A stretch of 64,000 nucleotides of DNA, from the NCBI RefSeq assembly GCF_041227145.1, contig NZ_JBGFSP010000003.1, forward strand, positions 3,348,001-3,412,000. The letters run 5' to 3'. The position numbers and the translations under genes were made by a program. The notes below the pieces were generated by a model. It was not told the DNA's origin and did no database searches. It worked only from the letters and a program-made list of their open reading frames with translations. Of this stretch, positions 25,624 to 35,211 are shown piece by piece. The DNA is from Bacteroides sp. AN502(2024) (GTDB taxonomy: Bacteria; Bacteroidota; Bacteroidia; Bacteroidales; Bacteroidaceae). How positions within the stretch are numbered: position 1 is the first letter of the stretch; each line of letters starts with the position of its first letter.

Positions 25624-28600
25624 ATGAAACAGTTGAATGTCGTTTTTATTAAGACAACCTTGCTTCTTATTTGGGGGGCGTTCTTGTCGGTGGATAGTTA
25701 TGCGCAACAATTTCCGGTGAAAGGGGCTGTGAAGGATGTTGCGGGCGATCCTATTATCGGCGCCAACATTGTGGTGAAGGGAGGCACGGTCGGGGTGATA
25801 ACGGATCTCGATGGTAATTTCAGCCTGTCGGCAGGCGGTAATGACGTGCTGGTGGTCAGTTATATAGGATATAAGACCAAAGAAGTCGGCGTTTCATCGA
25901 AAGCTTTGGTAATCACTTTGGAAGATGATTCGAAACAGATCGATGAGGTCGTGGTCATAGGGTATGGCAGCACTCGCAAGCAAGACTTGTCGACGGCGGT
26001 CTCTACCGTCAAGGTGGATCAGTCATTGAAAAGCCGTCCCGCCAATCTGGGTTCTTATCTGCAAGGCCGTATGCCGGGAGTGATGATTCAGTCCAACGGC
26101 GGCGACCCTTTGGCGAAATCTACATTATCGATTCGCGGACGCGGCTCGCGCGGCACCGATGATGACTACTCCAGTGGCGATGCGGTTCTGTACGTGGTCG
26201 ACGGAGTACCCGGCGCTCCTTTCAACATGGAGGATGTGGAAACGATCTCGGTCTTGAAGGATGCCGCTTCCGCTGCCATTTATGGTGCCAGTGTCGGTTC
26301 GGGAGGTGTTGTCGTGATAACCACCAAGCAGGCCGCCGCGGGTAAACTCAAGGTTAATGTGAATATTTCCAAGAGCATGAAAAATGCCTGGAGGCTTCCT
26401 TCGGTGTTGACGGCGGAACAGTATAACCGGGTTTGGGCGGATGCCACCAAATGGTATGGCGGGAAGTTGCCCAATGAGGCCGATTCCGAACTTTTCCCTT
26501 ACGGGGCTGTTACCCGTACAGACTGGCTCGATGAAATATTCCGCACCGGTTCATTAGAACACTATGCACTTTCCTTATCGGGAGGTAGCGATGCGGTCAA
26601 AGGCTTCGCTTCTTTTTCCTATGACAAAGAGGATGGTATCTTGGAAAATACATACAGCAAAAAGTTCGGGGCGAAAATGAACGTTGATTTCCAACCCGTC
26701 CGATGGCTGAAAGTCGGTGAGCGGGTGACGTTCCGGTATCAGAATGGTCAGGGCAACTTGCTGACAGGGCATCAAGGAGTCTTGTCCAACGCCGTTTTCT
26801 TCCCTCGTTCAGCCTCTGTACATGATTACGACGAGAAGGGGAATCCGCTCTTTGATGAAGCGGTAAAACCTTTATACCAGGGAACTGTTCCGCGTTGGGC
26901 TGCGGCGCAGGGACTCGGAGGCGGGTATGGAGAGATACGCAATCCCGTCGCCATGTTGCAGCGGCTGAATCAGGACCGGCCTTCATCTACTGTCTATTCC
27001 ACGACTTCCGTCGAATTGAAACCTGTTTCCGGGCTGACCGTCAAGTCCGATTTTACAGCCGGACTGAATATGGAGCGGCTGGACGAGTTCATTCCCAGAG
27101 TTCCCGAAATAGGGCGCCCTTCCGATGAGAATGAACGCGACATATCCAATACATGGAATAATAACTGGTTGTGGGAAACGACGGTCACTTATGCTAAGAT
27201 GTTTGCCGAGAAACATCATGTCAGTGCCATGGCGGGATATACAATGAAGTACGAGAAATATAAGTGGGACAAATTCTACACCTCGGGATACGAACTGGAA
27301 GACAAGCATTCCACAACCTTGGGGCAGGCGGGAGACTGGAAAAAGACCAAGCCACAGGAAAATATCTGGGAAGAGTCCATGGTGTCTGTATTCGGACGGG
27401 TCGGTTATTCGTTCGACGACCGCTATTTCTTCACTGCCAGCATCCGCAGAGATGCGACTTCCAAACTCTACAAGGATAATAATTCCGGCATATTCCCGGC
27501 GTTCTCGGCCTCATGGAAAATATCATCGGAGCCTTTCTTCAAACCGATGAGGAATGTATTCAGCATGCTGAAACTCCGTGGAAGCTGGGGACAGATAGGT
27601 AATGTCGATTTAGTGCCCCGATATTCATGGAATGTGCCGCTGAGCGAAATGGAATGGCCCGTTATCTATGGAAAGAATCTGGATAATGTGGTACAGGGCG
27701 GAGTCTATGCCTCCTCGATCGGAGTGAAGAACTTGAAATGGGAAACAACCGAACAGCTCGGAGTAGGGTTGGATATGGGATTGTTTGACAATTCCTTGAA
27801 CCTGACCGTGGATTATTTTCATAAAAAGACAAAAGACCTCATCGAACGGGTTCCCATACCATCGGTGGCGGGCATCGCGATAGAGCCTTATGGCAATATC
27901 GGAAGCGTGGTGAACAGAGGTTGGGAAATTGGAGCCGATTATACGAAAACCATAGGGCATGTCACTGTGGGACTCAATGCCAATATCGCGACCGTGCATA
28001 ATGAGGTGACCGATCTGGGTAGTCGTGAAACGATGGAACATCCCATGGTGGTAAACAGTTTGAAGCCCTTGCGCTCTACCGTAGGCAAACCTTGGTATTC
28101 CTATTATGTGCTGAAAACGGAAGGCATCTTCCGGGATGAGGAAGAAATTAATAATTTTAAATGGACCGACCTGGAGACGGGAATCACCCGCCTGATTCAG
28201 CCGAATGCCAAGCCCGGTGATTTCAAATACGTCGACTTTAATAATGACGGGCGCATCAATGATGACGATAAACAATACATGGGCAGCTATTTGCCCAAGC
28301 TGACGTTTGGCTTCGGAGGAAATCTGAGGTATAAGGGCTTTGATTTCAGCATTCAGTTCCAGGGAGTAGGCAAGTCTACCATTTATAACGGATTCAAGCA
28401 AATGGGGCTCACCGGCAGACAGCAAGGTGGCAATATGCTGTCCGACATCCTGAATGCCTGGGATTACAACAACGCTTCGGGCATCCCGCGCCTGGCTCTG
28501 GTGAACGACTCGAATGGAAACTTCAGCAACGCTTCCGACTTTTATTTGGAGAACGGCAGCTATTTGCGTCTTAAGAATATGACGTTGGGATATACGCTTC

Positions 28601-28785
28601 CCGATTCCGTGATGCGGAAAATCGGTCTGCCGGGCAGCTCTCTCCGGATTTATTTGAATGGAGAGAATCTTTGTACCCTGACAGATTATACGGGTTTTGA
28701 CCCGGAAGTCGGCAATTTCGGTATAGACGGAGGTACTTATCCGGTGGCTCGTACCTTTAGTTTGGGAGTCAATTTTAATTTCTGA
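25624..28785 (+). CDS. SusC-like TonB-dependent outer-membrane transporter
   Basis: 1053-aa transporter without STN domain. Signal peptide, then a carboxypeptidase-D-like domain (VKGAVKDVAGDPIIGANIVVKG), TonB-box region (IDEVVVIGYGSTRKQDLSTAVSTV), plug (VLYVVDGVPGAPF; GGVVVITTKQ) and barrel ending GVNFNF. It is the importer of the phospho-glycan locus, paired with the SusD overlapping its stop. By eye base composition rises in G+C from about 25.7 kb compared with the kinase and PI-PLC genes, which may mark a separately acquired block. Confidence 0.96.
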   Translation: MKQLNVVFIKTTLLLIWGAFLSVDSYAQQFPVKGAVKDVAGDPIIGANIVVKGGTVGVITDLDGNFSLSAGGNDVLVVSYIGYKTKEVGVSSKALVITLEDDSKQIDEVVVIGYGSTRKQDLSTAVSTVKVDQSLKSRPANLGSYLQGRMPGVMIQSNGGDPLAKSTLSIRGRGSRGTDDDYSSGDAVLYVVDGVPGAPFNMEDVETISVLKDAASAAIYGASVGSGGVVVITTKQAAAGKLKVNVNISKSMKNAWRLPSVLTAEQYNRVWADATKWYGGKLPNEADSELFPYGAVTRTDWLDEIFRTGSLEHYALSLSGGSDAVKGFASFSYDKEDGILENTYSKKFGAKMNVDFQPVRWLKVGERVTFRYQNGQGNLLTGHQGVLSNAVFFPRSASVHDYDEKGNPLFDEAVKPLYQGTVPRWAAAQGLGGGYGEIRNPVAMLQRLNQDRPSSTVYSTTSVELKPVSGLTVKSDFTAGLNMERLDEFIPRVPEIGRPSDENERDISNTWNNNWLWETTVTYAKMFAEKHHVSAMAGYTMKYEKYKWDKFYTSGYELEDKHSTTLGQAGDWKKTKPQENIWEESMVSVFGRVGYSFDDRYFFTASIRRDATSKLYKDNNSGIFPAFSASWKISSEPFFKPMRNVFSMLKLRGSWGQIGNVDLVPRYSWNVPLSEMEWPVIYGKNLDNVVQGGVYASSIGVKNLKWETTEQLGVGLDMGLFDNSLNLTVDYFHKKTKDLIERVPIPSVAGIAIEPYGNIGSVVNRGWEIGADYTKTIGHVTVGLNANIATVHNEVTDLGSRETMEHPMVVNSLKPLRSTVGKPWYSYYVLKTEGIFRDEEEINNFKWTDLETGITRLIQPNAKPGDFKYVDFNNDGRINDDDKQYMGSYLPKLTFGFGGNLRYKGFDFSIQFQGVGKSTIYNGFKQMGLTGRQQGGNMLSDILNAWDYNNASGIPRLALVNDSNGNFSNASDFYLENGSYLRLKNMTLGYTLPDSVMRKIGLPGSSLRIYLNGENLCTLTDYTGFDPEVGNFGIDGGTYPVARTFSLGVNFNF

Positions 28786-28811
28786 TGAATAATGAATCAA
28801 TAAACGGAATT

Positions 28812-30413
28812 ATGAACATGAAAATATACAAAGGAATCGTTCTTTCGATACTTCTCGGCTTTTCAATCTGTGGTTGCACGGATTTTCTGCAACATGAGCC
28901 TTATGGGCTGCAAGGTAGTGTGAACTTCTGGAAAACTGAGGCCGATGTGCAAAAAGTATTGGATGCTTTCCACGAATTTACCTATAAGGAAGGGGTCACC
29001 GGACGCGGACTTATGTGGTTTGAGAATTGCAGTGATAACCTGGTGACCGGCCGGCCGCAGGCTGAGGCTGCCCAAATCAAGGATTTTCAGATGTCGGCCT
29101 CCAACGGGCGCGATGCAAAGGATAACTGGCCTTATATGTTTCAGCTGATCGCGAAGGCTAACGATGTACTGCGAAATGTCCCGGGTATGGATGTCTCTGA
29201 ACAAGTGAAGAACACGGCCCTGGGGCAGGCTTATTTTTATCGCGCCTTCGCCTATTTGTGGTTAGCGCCTTTTTATGGGGATAATGGCCCTAATGGAGGG
29301 CTTCCTGTCATTACCGAAAAAACGCCGACACAAGAGTTGGATCAACCCCGACCCGCTTCGGTCTTGACCAATTACGACCGGATTATCGCGGATATGCGCA
29401 TGGCAGGCGAACGGTTGCCCTACTTCTCGCAATTGGACATGAGAGACTACGGGCGTCCTCATAAGGCTGCCGCTTGGGCCTTTGCCGCGCGTGCCGCCCT
29501 TTATGCGGCACAGTATGACGCGAAATATTATCATACAGTCATCGAATTTTGCGACAAGGTTATGGGAATGGACGGTGCGGATAAACGCGAACTGTATCCC
29601 GACTACGCCGGATTGTTCCGCGAGGAGAATAACTTCTGCCGGGAATATCTTTTCTCTTTGTTGGGGAATGCCATCGAAGGTCCCAAGTTCCATGGGATGT
29701 CCTTTCAAAACAAAGGATGGGGACTTTACAATACATGGGGCTATTTTCAACCCACATTGGAGTTGTATAAAGCCTTTGAGGAAGGGGATGTCCGGAGAGG
29801 AGCTACCATCTTATTCCCGAATGAGCATATCAAGTTTGTCGGAGTCGATGTGACCTATGCGGTAGGCAGGTGGAGTTCGGAAAGTTTGTCAGGCATGACT
29901 TTCCGCAAGTTCATGTCCCCGTGGGAAGAGTCCGATTGTATAGGTAAAACGGTAAGTTCCAACATGGATAATGCCAGTAATGTATTGGGTACTGTGTTGA
30001 TACGCTATGCCGATATCTTGTTGATGAAGGCGGAAGCATTGATATGGTCGCAGGGTGAAGGCAATGCCGAAGCCAAGACATTGCTCAATATGATTCGCAA
30101 GCGTGCGGGATTACCTGAAAACACGGGGGCCACCAAAGCCCAACTGAAGAACGAACGCCGTTGCGAGCTGGCTTTCGAGTTTCAGCCAAGCCGGCACATC
30201 GATCTGGTCAGATGGGGCGATGCGCAAAGCGTGTATGCGAAGCCTTTGCATGGTGTGAAAACCGTTTTGAAAGACGATGATACGTTCAGTCATGTCGAAG
30301 AAATAGAGATATGGCCGGCACGCAACTTTAATCCTAAAGTGAATCATGTTTTTCCTATTCCGTCTGCGGAAGTTGCCAAAAGCAAGCGTCTGGAACAAAA
30401 TTTGGGTTATTGA
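28812..30413 (+). CDS. SusD-like outer-membrane substrate-binding lipoprotein
   Basis: About 533-aa SusD/RagB lipoprotein. Lipobox in ILLGFSICGC, then TDFLQHEPYG; the C-terminal signature KNERRCELAFEFQPSRHIDLVRWG and VFPIPSAEVAKSKRLEQNLGY is clear. An upstream in-frame ATG at 28785 overlaps the susC stop (TGATG) and could be used for coupled initiation; 28812 or 28818 gives a proper signal peptide. It binds the locus glycan at the cell surface. Confidence 0.94.
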   Translation: MNMKIYKGIVLSILLGFSICGCTDFLQHEPYGLQGSVNFWKTEADVQKVLDAFHEFTYKEGVTGRGLMWFENCSDNLVTGRPQAEAAQIKDFQMSASNGRDAKDNWPYMFQLIAKANDVLRNVPGMDVSEQVKNTALGQAYFYRAFAYLWLAPFYGDNGPNGGLPVITEKTPTQELDQPRPASVLTNYDRIIADMRMAGERLPYFSQLDMRDYGRPHKAAAWAFAARAALYAAQYDAKYYHTVIEFCDKVMGMDGADKRELYPDYAGLFREENNFCREYLFSLLGNAIEGPKFHGMSFQNKGWGLYNTWGYFQPTLELYKAFEEGDVRRGATILFPNEHIKFVGVDVTYAVGRWSSESLSGMTFRKFMSPWEESDCIGKTVSSNMDNASNVLGTVLIRYADILLMKAEALIWSQGEGNAEAKTLLNMIRKRAGLPENTGATKAQLKNERRCELAFEFQPSRHIDLVRWGDAQSVYAKPLHGVKTVLKDDDTFSHVEEIEIWPARNFNPKVNHVFPIPSAEVAKSKRLEQNLGY

Positions 30414-30431
30414 TTTATATAAGTTATTGAT

Positions 30432-31268
30432 ATGAAAAATAAGTATTGTTTATTTATTGCGGCATTTCTGTCGGTGCTGTTTGCGCCTGTCGTAAAAAAT
30501 CATGCTCAGGAAAATATACGCCTGAAAGTAGTGTCTTTCAATGTCCGTTCATTTGAACCCGATTTCAATATTGCTCCTTATGCCGAAGTCTTGCGCACGC
30601 TCGACGCTGACATTATTTGTTTGAACGAGGTCGAAAACAGGAGCTCGCGGATGCAGTTGAATGGCAAATACAGGGATGTGGTTCAGGAACTGGGCAATCA
30701 GCTTGCCATGTTCGGTATTTTCGGCTATTCTTATAATCTGAGCAACAAAGACGGCAAACTTCCGGAAACGGATTATACCTTCTCCGAGAATGAACTTTAT
30801 GGAAATGCCATTCTGAGCAAATATCCGGTTATGAACTCACTCTCTCTTCAGTTGCCGCGACCGGCTTCTTCCGCCGACCAGCGCAGCGTGTTGGCAGTCG
30901 ATGTCTTGTTGTCGCCTTCGGTTCAAATCAGAGTCGCAGTCAGCCATTTGGATCATGTGGGAGGCCGGATGGAACAGGTGAAGGTACTCGTTTCAGACAA
31001 GATTGCGGATACTCGTACTCCGGTCATTCTGGCGGGTGATATGAATGCCGGACCGGGTTCCGGTGAACTGACCGAGCTGTTGACCAAATTCGAACGACTC
31101 GATGGTGACGAAGGGACTTATGAGGGAATCTCCAAGATTGATTATATTCTGGGGAGTAAGGCGCATTGGAAATTGGTCGGCAGCAAAACCATAGCTCCTT
31201 ATGATAAAGACGGTAAGGAGTTGTCCGACCATTGGATTCTTTACTCTGAAATAGAATTGATAAAATAA
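30432..31268 (+). CDS. Secreted endonuclease/exonuclease/phosphatase (EEP) family phosphodiesterase
   Basis: 278-aa EEP-fold protein with a signal peptide (MKNKYCLFIAAFLSVLFAPVVKNHAQ). Metal and catalytic motifs are intact: SFNVRSFEP, NEVE with the metal-binding Glu, AVSHLDHVGG, AGDMNAGPGS, KIDYIL and SDHW. The EEP fold includes sphingomyelinases, inositol-phosphate phosphatases and nucleases; in a SusCD locus with mannosidase and PI-PLC a phosphodiester in a glycan or lipid head group is the likelier target. It follows susD by 18 bp. The exact substrate is not visible. Confidence 0.87.
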   Translation: MKNKYCLFIAAFLSVLFAPVVKNHAQENIRLKVVSFNVRSFEPDFNIAPYAEVLRTLDADIICLNEVENRSSRMQLNGKYRDVVQELGNQLAMFGIFGYSYNLSNKDGKLPETDYTFSENELYGNAILSKYPVMNSLSLQLPRPASSADQRSVLAVDVLLSPSVQIRVAVSHLDHVGGRMEQVKVLVSDKIADTRTPVILAGDMNAGPGSGELTELLTKFERLDGDEGTYEGISKIDYILGSKAHWKLVGSKTIAPYDKDGKELSDHWILYSEIELIK

Positions 31269-31283
31269 CAAAAATATGTCGAT

Positions 31284-32099
31284 ATGAAAAAACGCTTTTT
31301 ATATATTTTTGCTCTGCTGGGATTGAATGTCGCAGTAACAGTCTCCTGTATCAAGGAGGAGTGGGGGGTTGGCAATGTCAATCAGACAACCAATCAGAAC
31401 CAAGATGGCTGGAATAAAAACAAGACCATTCAGGTTTACTATCTGACCACATTGGCGGATAAGGGAGTTTATAATATCGCACCGGTTTCCGACTTCTTTA
31501 ACAGTAAGGGAAAGGCATGCGGTCTTGGAGTGGTAGACAGAACAGACGTACAGATGAATTTATACAATGTATCCACCGATTTGGCTTTTTCTACCGCTCG
31601 TTTTTCTTGTTACGCCTTGAATCGAATGATCTCCGAGGGAGGAAGCACGGCATTTGAGGGATCTACCATCTTGTTCAATCATAAGATAAATTCCGAATAT
31701 AGTTTTAAGGTGACGGACGATTGCTTCTTGAAATATGTACCGGTTCAGGTCGCTTCAATCGCGGCTGACCCCATACTTATCCCGGTGCCGTTTACTACCG
31801 TGCGATTCGATTCAAAGAAACAGATTGACGCCGCGGAAATGGCGTTCAAGACTTTGTCCGGTAATGCTTACGAGGGACTGGTTATAGGAACGGTCAAGAC
31901 GGATTTGTTGGAACCGCTTAAAGCCGCGGCGGAGCGGATTACCGATTACACATTTACGGAAGTGACCAAAAATGCGGATACCGAGTATTCCATATTTATG
32001 TTAGGTAAGAAAACATGGGTGCTGCGTGAAATGACAAAAACCTCTGTAGACAGCGATTTGAACGCATTCTGTTTGTCCATAGAGGCAAGCGTCGAATAA
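31284..32099 (+). CDS. Unknown surface-type lipoprotein in the SusE/F position
   Basis: 271-aa protein with a lipoprotein signal (LNVAVTVSC, Cys near residue 22) followed by a short acidic, Asn/Gln-rich linker (EEWGVGNVNQTTNQNQDGWNKN). I do not recognise the fold. The rest looks like a compact alpha/beta domain with repeated FxT/YxF patterns and one KTLSGNAYEGLVIGTVKT segment. It is the last gene before a strong hairpin terminator at 32114, so it belongs to the SusC-SusD-EEP transcript, a place often used by extra glycan-binding proteins. Confidence 0.6.
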   Translation: MKKRFLYIFALLGLNVAVTVSCIKEEWGVGNVNQTTNQNQDGWNKNKTIQVYYLTTLADKGVYNIAPVSDFFNSKGKACGLGVVDRTDVQMNLYNVSTDLAFSTARFSCYALNRMISEGGSTAFEGSTILFNHKINSEYSFKVTDDCFLKYVPVQVASIAADPILIPVPFTTVRFDSKKQIDAAEMAFKTLSGNAYEGLVIGTVKTDLLEPLKAAAERITDYTFTEVTKNADTEYSIFMLGKKTWVLREMTKTSVDSDLNAFCLSIEASVE

Positions 32100-32113
32100 A
32101 CCGATGAGTATTC

Positions 32114-32165
32114 CCGCAAGGATTGGCTTTTCTTAGGAATGTGCCGATCCTTGCGGAATTTTCTT
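32114..32165 (+). terminator. Rho-independent terminator after the SusCD part of the locus
   Basis: 14-bp stem CCGCAAGGATTGGC / GCCGATCCTTGCGG (one G-U pair), 15-nt loop, followed by AATTTTCTT. It separates the SusC-SusD-EEP-lipoprotein unit from the enzyme genes. Confidence 0.8.
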
Positions 32166-32172
32166 ACCTTTG
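32165..32172 (+). promoter_or_regulatory. Internal promoter -7 box TACCTTTG before GH92
   Basis: TACCTTTG, a good -7 match, directly after the terminator stem and about 52 bp before the GH92 ATG. It suggests that the enzyme block is a second transcription unit. Confidence 0.55.
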
Positions 32173-32224
32173 TCTCCTGTAATAAAATCATGTTAACGAA
32201 CAAATGCTTTAAACTGATAGCCGG

Positions 32225-35155
32225 ATGAAACCGCGGTTTGCCATTTATACTTTCATTCTATTCTTGGTTAGTGCTTGCACTTTTACCGAACAATCGCCCG
32301 TTGATTATGTAGATCCTTTCATCGGTACGGGTTTCCATGGACATACCTATCCGGGTGCGACAGTCCCTTTCGGAGGGGTACAATTAAGTCCTGATACCCG
32401 CGCCGGAAATTGGGATGCTTGCGCGGGATACCATTATGAGGATACAACCCTCAAAGGGTTTTCGCATACACATCTGAGCGGAACGGGATGTATCGATCTG
32501 GGCGACATCTTATTCCGTCCCACCACTCAAAGACCTGACTTAACTGCGGAAGGGAGCATTTGCCGACCGGCGGCTTTCTCCCACAAAGACGAAAAGGCTT
32601 CACCCGGATATTACTCGGTGTTGCTGAAAGATGAAGGGATAAAGGCAGAGTTGACAGCGACCGCTCATGTCGGTATGCACCGATATACTTTTCCATCCGG
32701 AAAACCAGCCTCGGTTGTCATTGATTTGGCTCACCTGCTTGATAATGAAACCATTTATGAAGCTTGTTTAGAACAGACATCTTCCAATGAGATTGCGGGA
32801 ATGAGGAAAACCGGAGGCTGGACGGATAACCAATATGTTTATTTTGTCGCCCGGTTCTCGAAACCTTTTCAATCCGTCGGTTTTGTGAAAGATGGAAAGA
32901 TGATTTCTGCCGAGTCTGAATTGACCGGCACGGACTTGCAGGCAGTTCTTACGTTTGACGACAAAGACCGTGAACCCGTTGTCGCTAAAGTCGGACTATC
33001 CATCGTCAGCACGGATAATGCCCGTGAGAATCTCGAGGCTGAAGTGAAAGATTACGATTTTGACAACGTGTGCGCTGCCGCCCGCGGCGCTTGGCGACAG
33101 GCTCTTTCAGCGATTACCGTGGAGGGTGGAAGTACGGAAGAGTTGAAGAACTTCTATACCGCTATGTATCATGCGATGGTCGTGCCGAATATTGTGAACG
33201 ATGCCAATGGTGAATATCGCCGGCACAATATGGAGGTGAGGCGGTTGGCGAAAGGCGAAGTGCAATACTCCACTTTCTCTCTATGGGATACTTTTCGTGC
33301 GTGGAATCCCCTGATGACACTGCTCGATACTGCACTGGTCAATAATATGATCCGTTCATTTCTCGATATTTACGATGCTTCGGGCGAGCTGCCTGTCTGG
33401 CCGCTTTCTGCCGGAGAGACAGGTACCATGATCGGATACCATTCGGCTTCTGTTATCGCAGATGCCTACTTGAAGGGAATCAGAGGCTTTGATGCTGAAA
33501 AAGCCTTGCAGGCCATGATGGTTTCATCCGGGAAAAACAAAAAAGGAGCGGATTACTACATCCAACACGGTTTTATCCCATCCAACATCAAGAAAGAATC
33601 CATTTCCTGTCTGCTGGAGTTTGCATACGACGACTGGTGCATCGCACGTATGGCACAGGCAATGGGTAAAGAGGATGTTTACCGTACCTATATAGAGCGT
33701 TCTCAAAACTATATCAACGGTTTTGATGGAGCCACTCGTTTTTTCCGCCCCAAGCGGATGGACGGGAATTGGGAGATGCCATTTAATCCCTTGGAGGTGG
33801 GGCGTGCTTATACGGAAGCCACTGCTTGGCAATACCGTTTCTTTGTCCCGCACGATGTAAACGGGATGATGCAATTGTTTGGCGGCAAGAAACAATTTAT
33901 TGCCGCACTCGATTCCATTTTTACCATGGAGGCGGGAGTAGAGGGTGATCTGGCGGATATTACCGGTCTGATCGGACAGTATGTACATGGTAATGAGCCG
34001 AGCCACCACATCGCTTATCTGTACAACTACGTGGGGCAACCGTGGAAAACACAGGAGATGACGCGCCGATTGCTCCATGAAATGTACAAGCCTACACCCG
34101 AAGGAATCATCGGTAATGAGGACTGCGGGCAAATGTCAGCTTGGTACATCCTGTCGGCTTTGGGATGTTATTCCGTTTGTCCGGGAAGCAATGAGTTTGT
34201 ACTCACCACACCTTTGTTCGGGAAAGCGACTGTTAAGTTGGCGAATGGAAAGACACTGACCATCCTTGCCAATCATCCGAAGAAAAACAACTATATCAGT
34301 AAGGTGGAACTCAACGGCAAGCCCATAGACACTAATTTTGTTACTTACGAGGAATTGATGGCGGGCGGTGAACTCCGTTTCACCTTGACTGATTCGCCTG
34401 ACCGAAACCGTGGCGTTTCTCCATCGTCTGCTCCCTATTCTTATACACGAGAGAAAGTGGTATCCATCCCTTACGTAGACAAAGACTTGAATCTCTTCAT
34501 GGATCGTGTCACGGTTGCCTTGTCGACTGCTACCGAAGGAGCGGAAATACGCTATACGCTGGATGGCAGTGAGCCTACCATCTCTTCCCCGCTTTACACC
34601 GGACCGTTCGAGGTCGACCATACCGTAACGGTGAAAGCCCTCGGATTCAAAGAGGGATTCCGCCCCAGTCGTATCCTGTCTATCGAAGCCACTAAAGCAG
34701 AACTGAAAGCCTGTCTCTCGGTCAATCCAACTCGTCACGGTACCGTATATCAATATTACGAGGGAATTTATCAGCGGGTGGCAGACATGGAATCAAAGCC
34801 TTTAAAGGAAACCGGTATTCTGCCCGAGCCTTCCATTGCGGGTGCTAAGCGGGCAGATCACTTCGGATACATCTTCTCCGGACTGATCCTTGTTCCTGAA
34901 GATGGCGTCTACACCTTCCAAACCCGGTCGGATGATGGTAGTGTCCTCTACATCGACAACCAACGCGTGGCGGATAATGACGGTTCACATGCCGCCATCC
35001 CTGCTACCGGACGTATTGCCTTGCGGAAAGGTTTCCATGCCTATAAACTCTATTATTTTGAGGATTATGAGGGCGAACACCTCAGTTGGGCTTGGCAACT
35101 GCCATCCGCCAATGAGTTCACGCCCATTCCGGCATCGGCTTTGTATCTGAAATGA
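32225..35155 (+). CDS. GH92 alpha-mannosidase with CHB_HEX_C-like and PA14 domains
   Basis: 976-aa lipoprotein (FLVSACTF lipobox). GH92 enzymes are calcium-dependent exo-alpha-mannosidases, often alpha-1,2. Family landmarks: DYVDPFIGTGFHGHTYPGATVPFGGVQLSPD, HTHLSGTGCIDLGDI, LSAGETGTMIGYHSASVIADAY, and GNEDCGQMSAWYILSALGCYSVCPG with the acidic catalytic region. After residue about 735 there is a chitobiase-C-like beta domain (VALSTATEGAEIRYTLDGSEPT) and then a PA14-type domain (residues about 840-975, DHFGYIFSGLILVPEDGVYTFQTRSDDGS). The extra modules are unusual for GH92 and probably bind or position the glycan. Confidence 0.94.
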   Translation: MKPRFAIYTFILFLVSACTFTEQSPVDYVDPFIGTGFHGHTYPGATVPFGGVQLSPDTRAGNWDACAGYHYEDTTLKGFSHTHLSGTGCIDLGDILFRPTTQRPDLTAEGSICRPAAFSHKDEKASPGYYSVLLKDEGIKAELTATAHVGMHRYTFPSGKPASVVIDLAHLLDNETIYEACLEQTSSNEIAGMRKTGGWTDNQYVYFVARFSKPFQSVGFVKDGKMISAESELTGTDLQAVLTFDDKDREPVVAKVGLSIVSTDNARENLEAEVKDYDFDNVCAAARGAWRQALSAITVEGGSTEELKNFYTAMYHAMVVPNIVNDANGEYRRHNMEVRRLAKGEVQYSTFSLWDTFRAWNPLMTLLDTALVNNMIRSFLDIYDASGELPVWPLSAGETGTMIGYHSASVIADAYLKGIRGFDAEKALQAMMVSSGKNKKGADYYIQHGFIPSNIKKESISCLLEFAYDDWCIARMAQAMGKEDVYRTYIERSQNYINGFDGATRFFRPKRMDGNWEMPFNPLEVGRAYTEATAWQYRFFVPHDVNGMMQLFGGKKQFIAALDSIFTMEAGVEGDLADITGLIGQYVHGNEPSHHIAYLYNYVGQPWKTQEMTRRLLHEMYKPTPEGIIGNEDCGQMSAWYILSALGCYSVCPGSNEFVLTTPLFGKATVKLANGKTLTILANHPKKNNYISKVELNGKPIDTNFVTYEELMAGGELRFTLTDSPDRNRGVSPSSAPYSYTREKVVSIPYVDKDLNLFMDRVTVALSTATEGAEIRYTLDGSEPTISSPLYTGPFEVDHTVTVKALGFKEGFRPSRILSIEATKAELKACLSVNPTRHGTVYQYYEGIYQRVADMESKPLKETGILPEPSIAGAKRADHFGYIFSGLILVPEDGVYTFQTRSDDGSVLYIDNQRVADNDGSHAAIPATGRIALRKGFHAYKLYYFEDYEGEHLSWAWQLPSANEFTPIPASALYLK

Positions 35156-35211
35156 GGCGGATAAAGGGCTCGAAGAAACTGTAATAAACGAATAAACAAC
35201 TCATATCAACC

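Noticed and set aside
27625..28800. 391-aa minus-strand ORF opposite susC
   Set aside because: Antisense shadow of the SusC barrel; no signal, domain or promoter fits.
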